Origin: Sulfuritalea sp.
GTDB lineage: Bacteria > Pseudomonadota > Gammaproteobacteria > Burkholderiales > Rhodocyclaceae
Assembly: GCA_023229685.1 (NCBI GenBank)
Contig: JALNYT010000001.1
Coordinates: 372,001-436,000 of the forward strand
Length of the DNA: 64,000 nt
Direction: 5' to 3'
Part shown: piece by piece, positions 18,008 through 26,148 of the stretch
Numbering within the stretch: the first letter of the stretch is position 1
Layout: each line of letters starts with the position of its first letter
The notes under the pieces: generated by a model
Databases searched by the model: none
What the model was told of the DNA's origin: nothing
What the model saw: the letters and a program-made list of their open reading frames with translations, nothing else
Position numbers and translations under genes: made by a program

Positions 18008-18619
18008 ATGAAGCTTGACGCCAACGACCTGAAGCGCCTGCAATGGGCCATCGCCTTCCTGGTCATCATGGCCCTGATTGGCGGCGGCTCGGTGTGGAGT
18101 ACCCGGCAGTTGAAAAAGAGCAGTGAAAAGACTTTCAAGGAAGCCGCCACGGCACGCAAGGACATCCAGACCAGACTGGCGCGGGCGCGCGTGGAGGAGC
18201 AGGAGCTGCGCGACAAGATTAACCGCTTCCAGACGCTCAAGGCACGCGGCTATATCGGCCCGGAAAAGCGCCTGGACTGGATTGAAACCATCGCCCGCAT
18301 CAAGGTTGCGCGCCGCATTTTCAAACTGGGTTACGAATTCTCGCCGCAGCGGCCTGCGGATGCCAGCATCCTGGCCGGAGGCGCGTCAGCCGGCGGCTTC
18401 GAGGTCATGTCGAGCCAGATGCGGCTGCAAATCGAACTGCTGCATGAGGGTGAACTGCTGGCGTTTCTTGCGGAGCTGCGCGATACCGTGGAGGCGCTGC
18501 TTCAAGTCCGCTCCTGCACGATCGAGCGCATTGCCCCGGGCAACGCCAATCGCGGCAATAATGCACAGCTGAGAGCCGACTGCACGCTCGAATGGATTAC
18601 CTTGAGGGAGGCCAAGTGA
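18008..18619 (+). CDS. PilO/MshJ/GspM-like inner-membrane protein
   Basis: A 203-residue bitopic protein: one membrane helix at about 13-30 (WAIAFLVIMALIGGGSVWST), a charged coiled-coil region (about residues 35-80, rich in Lys/Arg/Glu), then a small alpha/beta domain (MRLQIELLHEGELLAFLAEL) like the ferredoxin-like domains of PilO and GspM. It lies after the GspL/MshI-like gene and before the PilP/MshK-like gene, the order of mshIJK and pilNOP. Sequence alone would not identify it; the call rests on topology and context. Confidence 0.68.
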   Translation: MKLDANDLKRLQWAIAFLVIMALIGGGSVWSTRQLKKSSEKTFKEAATARKDIQTRLARARVEEQELRDKINRFQTLKARGYIGPEKRLDWIETIARIKVARRIFKLGYEFSPQRPADASILAGGASAGGFEVMSSQMRLQIELLHEGELLAFLAELRDTVEALLQVRSCTIERIAPGNANRGNNAQLRADCTLEWITLREAK

Positions 18620-19062
18620 GAATTTCAAGCCGGATGATGCCCGGCCTCGTCGGCCTGACCATGCTCGCTCCCGCCTTTGCCGCGGACGCCCCGGAGTTGG
18701 GTCGTCTGTTCTTCACACCCGAAAGGCGACTCACCCTGGAGCGCCAGCGCACGCTCAACATCCAGGAGGCGCAAACCCTGCAAGGCAACACCATGAGCCT
18801 GGACGGTGTCGTCTATCGATCCAGCGGCAAGGCGACCGTATGGATCAACCGCCAGGCACAAACCGAGGGCGAATCTTCGCGCACCGGCGTCAGTGCGATC
18901 GTTTCGCCCAGGACTCCGGGTAGCGCGCTGCTGGCGCCCGGTGAAGAAACGCCGGCGCAACTCAAGGTGGGTGAAGCCATGAACCGGGCAACGGGCGAGC
19001 GCAATACGCGCTTGGGCGGCGGGGTAGTGGTGACGCCGGCCACGCCAGCCCTCAGGCGCTGA
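18616..19062 (+). CDS. PilP/MshK-like periplasmic protein
   Basis: A secreted protein of about 148 residues. I chose the GTG at 18616, which overlaps the previous stop and sits just after a GGGAGG ribosome-binding site; it gives a signal peptide ending PAFAAD. The segment MSLDGVVYRSSGKATVWINR resembles the short beta domain of PilP/MshK proteins, which dock the inner-membrane ring to the secretin. The C-terminus has a Pro/Thr-rich tail. The function is inferred from position between the PilO-like and prepilin genes. Confidence 0.62.
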   Translation: MRISSRMMPGLVGLTMLAPAFAADAPELGRLFFTPERRLTLERQRTLNIQEAQTLQGNTMSLDGVVYRSSGKATVWINRQAQTEGESSRTGVSAIVSPRTPGSALLAPGEETPAQLKVGEAMNRATGERNTRLGGGVVVTPATPALRR

Positions 19063-19071
19063 CAGGGAATC

Positions 19072-21549
19072 ATGATGAATCGGCGACGGCGGTCGCTGGG
19101 TCGCAAGCAGCGAGGCTTTCTGCTGATAATGCTGCTTGCCCTCCTCGCCATGGGCGGCCTGTATTTCTTCATCAGCAATATATCGCCGGAACTCATGCAG
19201 GCGCGCCGGCAACAGCAGACGAGCGAGGCGCTGACGCAGGCGCGCGAAGCACTGATCGGCTATGCCGTGCTTTTTCGCGAGGAGCAGCTGAAAACGGGTA
19301 CCTCAGGCGTCGTCTATGGCTATCTGCCGTTGCCCGACCTCGGCAGTTCCCGCAACAACAACGCCGGCTGCACCGAAGAAGGCTGCGATGCGGCCAATTT
19401 CACGGGCAACGCGCTCAACGTCACGGCCATCGGCCGCTTCCCCTGGCGCACGCTGGGCACCGGACCGCTCAGGGACGCCGACGGCGAATGCCTTTGGTAT
19501 GCGGTTTCCGGCAGCCATCAGCGCATCCAGCGCACCAGCCCGATGAACTGGGATACCCTGAGCCAAATGGATGTTGTCGTCGCCGATGGCACAAGCGCCA
19601 TGGTCAGCGCCATCACTTCGGACCACGACCGCCCGATTGCGGTCATCTTCTCGCCCGGGTCGCCGCTCACGGGCCAGGATCGCAGCGCCTCGGCGACCGA
19701 CAGCGTGACCGAGTGCGGCGGCAACTACGCGGTCAGCAACTACCTGGACCCGGTCGTGGCAACAGACCTCGCAGGCATCACCAACTATCTGGCCGGCACG
19801 ACCAACAGCGCGAGCGGCGACACCTCCGCCGCAAACAAGTCCCTGTCGGCCGGCGGTACCATCAACCGGCGCAGCGACGGAACGCTCCGGGCCGGCAGTT
19901 GTCCGGCCAACGATGCCTCGGCCTGCACGATCGTCGCCAACGACACCGGCGCCATGGTCACCAGCGAACTGCTGTTTCGCACCCTGCGCGGCTCGAGCTA
20001 TTTCCGCACCGACGTCAACGCCATGCTCGAGCGCATGACCCTTTGCCTGCGCGATCAGATCGCCGCCGGCCCCGGCTTCACACCCGACCCGCTAACCGGT
20101 TTCGCGGCGCCCTCCGACAAGCGCGTCGGCCGCATCCCTGCAAGCACCTGCTACGACGACACGCAGAATCCGCTCGGCTACTTCAGCCACTACCGGGATC
20201 AGGTATTCGTCGCCAAGCCCGATATCGGCTCGTGGACGGTGACCGTTGACGGCGTTGCGCAGACGTCGTGTGCGGCGGCAATCTTTTTCGGCAACCAGCG
20301 CGGGACCGGCCAGTCGCGCAGTACAGCAGCCGAGCGCGATACGCCGGCCAACTATCTTGAAGGCGCCAATCTCACCGGCTTTATTACCACCGGCACGCCG
20401 AGTTTCACCGGGCCCAGCCTGTTGGCGCAGGTATCAGCCAGCCAGACCGCAAGCCAGGACATCGTCCGCTGTATTCCCAGCGGGGCAAACCTGACCGAGG
20501 TCAAATCGCCGACTCTGAGCGCCGCACAGCAGTTGGTCTCTTACAACCCGGCCACCAGTACCCTGACGCTGGGAAAGGAAAACGTAACCAGCAGCATAGT
20601 CAGTGCCGCGGCCCTGTTCGGTTGCGCTTGGGCCGCCGACGAAAAAGACCTGGGTAGCGGATTTCGCAGCTACTTTCAGTTTTCCTTCGCAACGCTCGGC
20701 ACCAGCGTCGGCAACACCGGTTTCGTCTTTTCCCTCATCGATTCGGAAAGCAACCCCGACCTGCCTTGCGGCATGGCCGGAAACCATCTCGGATATTCCG
20801 GCGACAACGGTTTCACGCCGAAAGTAAAGTTTCCAAAAATAGGCATCGAGTTCGATCAGTCACGCAATACAGGCTTTCCTGGCTTCAGCGGAGAGGGTTC
20901 TACCAACGCGGGGCGCAACGATCCATGCTACGTATCCAGTTGCGGCGCTGTTCCGGCCCAAACCGCGAACAGCCATGCCGCGATCGTCTATTGGGGCCAC
21001 GAAGCCGCCAACGCCACCGATGCGGTGACACTTCCAGACGACGACGACAACGTGCATGGCTTCCCCACCGCAGCCAGCCTGGTCCCGACCCGGCGTCCAC
21101 CGACAAATCCCGCTACGTCGCCCGGTATCGAATTCATAAACCTGCGAACAGGAGGACAGCTGTTCCATGTGCGCGTTGAAGTCACGCCCTTACGTACGAT
21201 TGATCCCGCCGCAGCCGAAAACAGCAAGACCACCATGCAGACCAAGGTATGGATCCTCGCCGACAGCGTCACGGTCTCCAATCAAATCATCGCCATGAAA
21301 GATACCACCCGCCCGATGAGCCTGCTCTACCCGGGTTTCACAGAGAAGCTGAGCGACACCGGGGCCGTATTTGATGTCGCGGAATCCGCCTGTAGTTCGG
21401 GCGTCTGTCCAGCCAGCCAGACCTGCGGATCGGACAATGTTTGCTATCGTCAGGGCCTGCGCAAGGCGAGACTCGGCTTCACCGGCTCGCAACGGACACA
21501 GGATCAGGAAGTGACAATCAGTAAAATGTTCACCACATGGCAGCCATGA
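19072..21549 (+). CDS. Giant prepilin-like protein with C-terminal L-type lectin-like domain
   Basis: An 825-residue protein. It begins with a class III-type leader (RRRRSLGRKQRG) and a hydrophobic helix GFLLIMLLALLAMGG. The residue normally Glu5 after the cleavage glycine is Met, as in some tip pseudopilins such as GspK. Residues 50-150 (QAREALIGYAVLFREEQL, GYLPLPDLG, DADGECLWYAVSG) resemble the next gene's product. A large unassigned middle with several cysteines follows. From about 515 to the end the sequence resembles an L-type lectin/concanavalin-like beta sandwich: TGFVFSLID, HLGYSG, KIGIEFDQSRN, LFHVRVEV, KVWILAD, LGFTGSQRTQDQEVTISKMF. I infer a minor pilin or tip adhesin that binds a glycan. 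Confidence 0.72.
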   Translation: MMNRRRRSLGRKQRGFLLIMLLALLAMGGLYFFISNISPELMQARRQQQTSEALTQAREALIGYAVLFREEQLKTGTSGVVYGYLPLPDLGSSRNNNAGCTEEGCDAANFTGNALNVTAIGRFPWRTLGTGPLRDADGECLWYAVSGSHQRIQRTSPMNWDTLSQMDVVVADGTSAMVSAITSDHDRPIAVIFSPGSPLTGQDRSASATDSVTECGGNYAVSNYLDPVVATDLAGITNYLAGTTNSASGDTSAANKSLSAGGTINRRSDGTLRAGSCPANDASACTIVANDTGAMVTSELLFRTLRGSSYFRTDVNAMLERMTLCLRDQIAAGPGFTPDPLTGFAAPSDKRVGRIPASTCYDDTQNPLGYFSHYRDQVFVAKPDIGSWTVTVDGVAQTSCAAAIFFGNQRGTGQSRSTAAERDTPANYLEGANLTGFITTGTPSFTGPSLLAQVSASQTASQDIVRCIPSGANLTEVKSPTLSAAQQLVSYNPATSTLTLGKENVTSSIVSAAALFGCAWAADEKDLGSGFRSYFQFSFATLGTSVGNTGFVFSLIDSESNPDLPCGMAGNHLGYSGDNGFTPKVKFPKIGIEFDQSRNTGFPGFSGEGSTNAGRNDPCYVSSCGAVPAQTANSHAAIVYWGHEAANATDAVTLPDDDDNVHGFPTAASLVPTRRPPTNPATSPGIEFINLRTGGQLFHVRVEVTPLRTIDPAAAENSKTTMQTKVWILADSVTVSNQIIAMKDTTRPMSLLYPGFTEKLSDTGAVFDVAESACSSGVCPASQTCGSDNVCYRQGLRKARLGFTGSQRTQDQEVTISKMFTTWQP

Positions 21550-22313
21550 AACTCACCGTATCACCAGCGCCGACTATTGCCGCGCGCGGCTTCACCCTGA
21601 TCGAACTGGCGATCGTGATGTTCATCATCGCACTGCTGCTGGGCGGCATGCTGCTGCCGTTATCGGCACAGCAGGATGTCCGCAGCTTTGGCGATACCCA
21701 GAAAAGGCTGGCGGAGGCGCGCGACGCCCTGCTCGGCTTTGCCATGGCCAATGATCGTCTGCCCTGTCCGGCGATCGCCGGCAGCAACGGCTTGGAGAGT
21801 CTGTCAAGCCCTGGGGTGTGCACCAACCCGTATGATGGATTCCTGCCGACGGCCACGCTGGGTTTGTCACCCGTCGATGCCCAAGGTTATCTCCTCGATG
21901 CCTGGGGCGGAGAATCCGTCAATCGGCTGCGCTATGCAATCACCACGGCGAACAGCAGCGCGTTTACCACCCAAAACGGGATGAAGAATACCGGGATGAC
22001 AATTCTGGTACCCGACCTCCAGATATGCAGTACCGGCGTCGGCATGGTCACTCCGGGCACCGCGACGGCCGCCTGTGCGGCGAACACATCGCTTGCCACC
22101 GATGCAGTCGCCGTCATCTATTCGCTCGGCAAGAACGCCGGAACAGGCGGCACAGGCAACGACGAGAACCACAACCCGAATCCGCAATCGACAGTCGCTG
22201 CAGACCGCGCCTTCGTCAACGCGCCACAAGGCACCACATTCGACGATCAGATGATCTGGCTGTCCAAGAGCACACTGTTCAACCGCATGGTCGCCGCCGG
22301 CAGATTGCCCTGA
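21546..22313 (+). CDS. Type IV prepilin-like protein
   Basis: About 255 residues from the ATG at 21546, which overlaps the previous stop (ATGA); an ATG at 21537 would add three. It has a classical prepilin signal ARG/FTLIELAIVMFIIALLLGG with Glu5 present, so it should be a substrate of a prepilin peptidase encoded elsewhere. The mature part (EARDALLGFAMANDRLPCPA, YDGFLPTATLGL, DAWGGESVNRLRYAITT) is longer than most major pilins and shares motifs with the preceding giant protein, which suggests paralogy. No small major-pilin gene is present. An exact copy of the dispersed 12-mer (21564-21575) encodes SPAPT inside the leader that is cleaved off. Confidence 0.82.
   Translation: MKLTVSPAPTIAARGFTLIELAIVMFIIALLLGGMLLPLSAQQDVRSFGDTQKRLAEARDALLGFAMANDRLPCPAIAGSNGLESLSSPGVCTNPYDGFLPTATLGLSPVDAQGYLLDAWGGESVNRLRYAITTANSSAFTTQNGMKNTGMTILVPDLQICSTGVGMVTPGTATAACAANTSLATDAVAVIYSLGKNAGTGGTGNDENHNPNPQSTVAADRAFVNAPQGTTFDDQMIWLSKSTLFNRMVAAGRLP
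21564..21575 (+). repeat. Dispersed 12-mer, copy 3 (in prepilin leader)
   Basis: Exact CCAGCGCCGACT followed by ATTGC. It encodes SPAPT in the N-terminal leader of the prepilin, upstream of the cleavage site, so it would not affect the mature protein. Confidence 0.8.
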
Positions 22314-22338
22314 CCCGGACGAGCCGGCACACTTCAAA

Positions 22339-22350
22339 AGTCGGCGCTGG
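22339..22350 (-). repeat. Dispersed 12-mer, copy 4 (intergenic, pilin/galE)
   Basis: Exact copy on the minus strand, followed by TTTGA in its own reading direction. It lies in the 55-base gap between the convergent pilin and galE genes. No hairpin or T-run is visible around it, so it does not look like part of an intrinsic terminator. Confidence 0.8.
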
Positions 22351-22368
22351 CAACGCGGCGATGCAGGA

Positions 22369-23379
22369 TCAGGCGAAGCCCTGGGGATTCTTCCGTTGCC
22401 AGTTCCACGCATCGCGGCACATGTCTTCGAGCGTACGCTGCGCCGTCCAGCCCAGGCGCTGCCCGGCCAGTGAGGGATCGCCCCAGTAGGCCGGAACGTC
22501 CCCTGCCCGGCGCGCCACGATGCGACAGGGAATCGCCTGCCCGCTGGCCTGCTCGAAGGCCCGCACTAGGTCCAGCACGCTGTAACCCTGTCCGGTGCCA
22601 AGATTCACCGTCAGCACCTCGCGCGGATCGCGCAAGGCCCAGTCCAGCGCCGCCTGATGGCCCTCCGCCAGATCCATGACATGGATGTAATCGCGGACAC
22701 CCGAGCCGTCGGGCGTCGGGTAGTCGCCGCCGAAGACCTGCAGTTGCGGCAGGCGCCCGACGGCGACCTGCGTAACGAAGGGCATCAGGTTGTTGGGAAT
22801 ACCGTTGGGGTCTTCGCCGATCAGCCCGCCGGGATGCGCGCCCACCGGATTGAAGTAGCGCAACAGGGCGATCGACCAGTCGGGAGCAGCGACGTGAAGG
22901 TCACGCAAGATCTCCTCGACCATCAGCTTGGTGCGGCCATAGGTGTTGGCCGGTCGCAGTGCGGCCGACTCCGGAATCGGACTGGAATCGGGCTCACCGT
23001 AAACGCAGGCGGACGAGCTGAAGACAATGCGCCTTACCTCCGCCCTCCGCATCGCTTCGAGCAGGACCAGGGTGCCGGCGACGTTGTTGTCGTAGTAGCG
23101 CAGCGGCTGCGTCGCCGATTCGCCGACCGACTTGAGGCCAGCAAAGTGGATCACGGCGCTGATCGAATACTGGTCGAAGAGACCGTCCATGTCCTGCCGC
23201 GAGCGCACGTCGCCCTGCACGCAATGCACCGGCCGGCCGACGATGGCTTCCAGCCGCTGCACAGCCAGCGGCTTGCTGTTGCTGAAGTTGTCGAACAGCA
23301 CCACGTCATGCCCGGCCCCGATCAGCACCGCAGCGGTGTGCAGGCCGATATAGCCGGCGCCGCCTGTCAGCAGAATCAT
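22369..23379 (-). CDS. galE: UDP-glucose 4-epimerase
   Basis: A 336-residue short-chain dehydrogenase-type epimerase that interconverts UDP-glucose and UDP-galactose, supplying sugars for LPS and exopolysaccharide. The ATG at 23379 gives MILLTGGAGYIGLHTAAVLI with the NAD-binding GxxGxxG. The catalytic YxxxK is in NTYGRTKLMVEE, and FNPVGAHPGGLIGEDPNGIP plus GVRDYIHVMDLAEGH are GalE signatures. A longer frame to 23469 has no family match. It is convergent with the pilus-like cluster and divergent from rpe. Confidence 0.95.
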   Translation of the reverse strand: MILLTGGAGYIGLHTAAVLIGAGHDVVLFDNFSNSKPLAVQRLEAIVGRPVHCVQGDVRSRQDMDGLFDQYSISAVIHFAGLKSVGESATQPLRYYDNNVAGTLVLLEAMRRAEVRRIVFSSSACVYGEPDSSPIPESAALRPANTYGRTKLMVEEILRDLHVAAPDWSIALLRYFNPVGAHPGGLIGEDPNGIPNNLMPFVTQVAVGRLPQLQVFGGDYPTPDGSGVRDYIHVMDLAEGHQAALDWALRDPREVLTVNLGTGQGYSVLDLVRAFEQASGQAIPCRIVARRAGDVPAYWGDPSLAGQRLGWTAQRTLEDMCRDAWNWQRKNPQGFA

Positions 23380-23533
23380 TTGCCCATTCCCGTGACTGAA
23401 TGGCCGCAATTCTAGCCGACCCGCATCATCCGGGTCTCCGGCCGAATTTTCGTTTATGACCACCATCACATTTCCTGAATCCAGCGCGCCAGGTCGCCGG
23501 TAGAATTGCAGAATCCACCCTCAGGAGTTCGCC

Positions 23534-24232
23534 GTGTCCAAAGACTTCAGGATTGCCCCGAGCATTCTCTCCGCCAACTTCGCCAGGCTGGGCGAGGAAG
23601 TTGCCAATGTCATCGCCTCCGGCGCCAACTGGATTCACTTCGACGTGATGGACAACCACTATGTACCGAATCTGACCATCGGCCCGCTGGTGTGCGAGGC
23701 GATTCGGCCGGTGACGACTGCGGTGATCGACGTGCATCTGATGGTGAAGCCGGTGGACCGCATCATTCCCGACTTCGCCAAAGCCGGCGCCAATGTCATC
23801 ACCTTCCACCCGGAGGGCTCCGAGCACATCGACCGCTCGCTGGCGCTGATCCGCGAATCGGGCTGCAAGGCCGGGCTGGTGTTCAATCCGGCGACGCCGC
23901 TGGATTACATGGATTACGTCATGGACAAGCTCGACATCGTGCTGCTGATGAGCGTGAACCCGGGGTTTGGCGGGCAGAAGTTCATTCCGGCGACGCTCGA
24001 CAAGCTGCGCGACGCACGGCGCCGCATCGATGCCTGGCGCGACAAGACCGGGCGCGAAATCCTGCTCGAGGTAGACGGCGGCGTGAAGATCGACAACATC
24101 GCCGAAATCGCCCGCGCCGGGGCCGACACGTTCGTCGCCGGCTCGGCGGTATTCGGCGCCGGACGCGACGGCGATCACCATGTCTACGATACCGTGATCG
24201 AAGCGCTGCGGGCGGAGTTGCAGAAGGTCTGA
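23534..24232 (+). CDS. rpe: Ribulose-phosphate 3-epimerase
   Basis: A 232-residue TIM-barrel enzyme converting ribulose 5-phosphate to xylulose 5-phosphate in the pentose phosphate and Calvin pathways. It starts with GTG at 23534 after an AGGAG at the right distance. Signatures are SILSANFARLGEEV, the metal-binding HFDVMDNHYVPNLTIGP and DVHLMV, SVNPGFGGQKFIP, and LEVDGGVKIDNI. In many betaproteobacteria rpe is followed directly by gph and trpE; here about 10 kb of catabolic genes intervene. Its stop directly abuts that of the convergent MerR gene. Confidence 0.96.
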   Translation: MSKDFRIAPSILSANFARLGEEVANVIASGANWIHFDVMDNHYVPNLTIGPLVCEAIRPVTTAVIDVHLMVKPVDRIIPDFAKAGANVITFHPEGSEHIDRSLALIRESGCKAGLVFNPATPLDYMDYVMDKLDIVLLMSVNPGFGGQKFIPATLDKLRDARRRIDAWRDKTGREILLEVDGGVKIDNIAEIARAGADTFVAGSAVFGAGRDGDHHVYDTVIEALRAELQKV

Positions 24233-24733
24233 CTACTTCCTTGCGGCCCGCCGTCGGGCTTCGAGCGCACGTCGCATATCGACGTGGATCACGCGCAGTT
24301 CGGCCAGCGTGGTGTCGATGTCGCGGCGCCGCGACTCCAGCTCGCCGACCGCCTGCTCGATGCGCCCGACCAGGTACTCGAGCTGTTTGGCGTGGCCTTC
24401 GCCATGGTCGCCGTAGAGCGCTAGGATGTGTTCGATCTCTGCCAGCGACATGCCCATCGCCCGGCCGCGCACGATCAGCGCCAGGCGCACCCGGTCGCGC
24501 CGCGAATAGGCGCGACCGCCGTTGATGCGGCGCGGCGTCAGCAGGCCGCGCGCCTCGTAAAGACGGATCGCGCGCTGGGTGACGCCGAGTTCCCGCGCCA
24601 GTTCGGTGATGCCGGCCAGATCGGCTTCGCCGCCGCCGCGATGGGCGGCGACGGTGTCCTCGGCGCGCGCCTCGGCCGTCATTGCAGGCTTTGCCGCCTT
24701 GGAGCGACCGCGGGTTTTGGCGGTGATCGCCAC
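24233..24733 (-). CDS. MerR-family transcriptional regulator of the acyl-CoA islet
   Basis: A 166-residue regulator. After a 40-residue basic/Ala-rich N-terminal extension comes a MerR helix-turn-helix (GITELARELGVTQRAIRLYE, ARGLLTPRRINGGRAYSRRD) and a helical dimerisation region. It lacks the C-terminal cysteine cluster of metal sensors. MerR proteins such as LiuR control acyl-CoA catabolism in proteobacteria, and the adjoining catabolic operon makes a similar role likely. A palindrome at 25150-25165 is a candidate binding site. The SCP2 gene precedes it by about 8 bases in the same direction, so the two are probably co-transcribed. Confidence 0.85.
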   Translation of the reverse strand: MAITAKTRGRSKAAKPAMTAEARAEDTVAAHRGGGEADLAGITELARELGVTQRAIRLYEARGLLTPRRINGGRAYSRRDRVRLALIVRGRAMGMSLAEIEHILALYGDHGEGHAKQLEYLVGRIEQAVGELESRRRDIDTTLAELRVIHVDMRRALEARRRAARK

Positions 24734-24741
24734 GCCTTACC

Positions 24742-25038
24742 TCAGACGATGCGGTTGAGCTTCATCGCCACGCTCATGTCGCCGGTCACCATGAAGCGGC
24801 CGGTCATGAAGCCGGTCACCGGCTCGAGCTCGCCGCTGAGCATCGCCGCCAGATTGGCGAGCGTGATGCTGACGGTGCATTCGGCCTCGCGGTCGATGTT
24901 GTCCACGCTGTTGGGCAGCGTTTTGCCGTCGACATAGGCGACGCCGTCGGCGCCGCAGTCGAACTTCAGCGTCGCGCCGAGGCCGCTGTCGGCGCCCACC
25001 TTCTCGCGCAAGGCGGCGGTGCAGGTTTGCAGGTCCAT
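24742..25038 (-). CDS. SCP2 sterol-transfer-domain protein
   Basis: A 98-residue single-domain SCP2 protein. The ATG at 25038 follows AGGAGA at a good distance; a longer frame upstream has no family match. Family features are VDGKTLPNSV, ECTVSITLANLAAMLSGELE and the C-terminal FMTGRFMVTGDMSVAMKL, typical of free-standing bacterial SCP2 proteins. These have a hydrophobic tunnel and are thought to bind lipids or fatty acyl-CoA. Divergent from the acyl-CoA operon and in an apparent operon with merR, it may carry or buffer the pathway's hydrophobic substrate; this is inference. Confidence 0.88.
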   Translation of the reverse strand: MDLQTCTAALREKVGADSGLGATLKFDCGADGVAYVDGKTLPNSVDNIDREAECTVSITLANLAAMLSGELEPVTGFMTGRFMVTGDMSVAMKLNRIV

Positions 25039-25149
25039 GCTGGTCTCCTCTGTGGCTTGTCTCCGGGGTGCCCGTGCCCCCCGCTCGTTGCGCATCCTAG
25101 CGCCGGGCGTTGGCCTGATCAAGGATTTTCTTACGCATGAGCGATCATG

Positions 25150-25165
25150 TTGACCTATAGGTGAA
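25150..25165. promoter_or_regulatory. Candidate MerR operator overlapping a -35 box
   Basis: TTGACCTATAGGTGAA is a 16-base palindrome broken only at one symmetric pair, with a perfect ACCTATAGGT core. It lies between the divergent SCP2-merR and SDR operons, about 90 bases before the SDR start. TTGACC could serve as a -35 box with TAGCAT 17 bases downstream (25173-25178) for the plus-strand operon. A MerR-family gene is adjacent, so this is the natural candidate site. Confidence 0.55.
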
Positions 25166-25256
25166 CAATGCGTAGCATTTGCCGGAAATGGAATCCGCGG
25201 CCTGGAGACTGTTCCCGCGGGAATAGACTGCAAGGTCACGGAGGAGGAAACAGCAC

Positions 25257-26144
25257 ATGACGAAAAGCGATTCCGCTAGGAGTTACGCCAGCGTTCTGCG
25301 CCCCGGCACCTTCGCCGGCCAGGTGGTCTGGGTCACCGGCGGCGGCAGCGGCATCGGCCGCTGCATCGCCCACGAACTGGCCGCGCTCGGCGCCACGGTA
25401 GTGATTTCCGGCCGCAGCGAGGACAAGCTGGCCCGGGTCGCCGCCGAGATCGCGGCCGACGGCGGCCGCGCCGACACCATCGCCTTCGACATCCGCGACG
25501 AGGCCGCGGTACGCGAAGGCGTCGCCGCCATCGTCGGCCGCCACGGCCGCATCGACGGCCTGGTGAACAATGCCGGCGGCCAGTTTCCCTCGCCGCTGCT
25601 GGCGATCAGCAAGAAGGGCTTCGAGACCGTGCTGGCCAACAACCTGACCGGCGGCTTCCTGATGATGCGTGAAGTCTTCCTGCAGAGCATGCAGCAGCAC
25701 GGCGGCGCCGTGGTTAACATGACAGCCGACTTCCGCAACGGCATGCCGGGCATGGGGCATTCGGGCGCCGCACGCGCCGGCATGAGCAACCTGACCATGA
25801 CCGCCGCCTTCGAATGGGCGCCCTTCCACGTTCGCGTCAACGCCGTGGCGCCGGGCTGGATAGCCTCCTCGGGCATGGACCACTACAGCGGCGCGGTGAA
25901 GGCCATGATCCCGAAGCTCAAGCATCACGTGCCGCTGCGCCGCCTCGGCACGGAAGCCGAGGTCAGCGCCGTGATCTGCTTTCTGCTCTCGCCCGGCGCC
26001 GCCTTCGTCACCGGCGTCACGGTGCCCATCGACGGCGGCGCGCCGCTCGGCAGCCCGGTGTTTCCCATGGGCGACTACCCGGCCAGCGCCGCCTTCGACG
26101 GCTTCCATCGCGCCGAAACACCGGCAGTTCTGAAAGGAGAGTAG
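25257..26144 (+). CDS. SDR oxidoreductase, trans-2-enoyl-CoA reductase-like (AtuG/PECR type)
   Basis: A 295-residue NAD(P)-binding protein. The Rossmann motif is TGGGSGIGRCIA, with NNAGGQ and a C-terminal SPGAAFVTGVTVPIDGG. At the usual catalytic YxxxK position it has HSGAARAGMSNLT. This substitution is characteristic of peroxisomal 2-enoyl-CoA reductase-like SDRs rather than a defect. A strong GGAGGAGG ribosome-binding site precedes the ATG. It opens the plus-strand catabolic operon and probably acts on an acyl-CoA or enoyl-CoA intermediate; the exact substrate is unknown. Confidence 0.82.
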   Translation: MTKSDSARSYASVLRPGTFAGQVVWVTGGGSGIGRCIAHELAALGATVVISGRSEDKLARVAAEIAADGGRADTIAFDIRDEAAVREGVAAIVGRHGRIDGLVNNAGGQFPSPLLAISKKGFETVLANNLTGGFLMMREVFLQSMQQHGGAVVNMTADFRNGMPGMGHSGAARAGMSNLTMTAAFEWAPFHVRVNAVAPGWIASSGMDHYSGAVKAMIPKLKHHVPLRRLGTEAEVSAVICFLLSPGAAFVTGVTVPIDGGAPLGSPVFPMGDYPASAAFDGFHRAETPAVLKGE

Positions 26145-26148
26145 CTCA

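Noticed and set aside
25257..26144. Loss of the SDR catalytic Tyr-Lys pair as a sign of a dead enzyme
   Set aside because: HSGAARAG at this position is normal in the 2-enoyl-CoA reductase-like subgroup.
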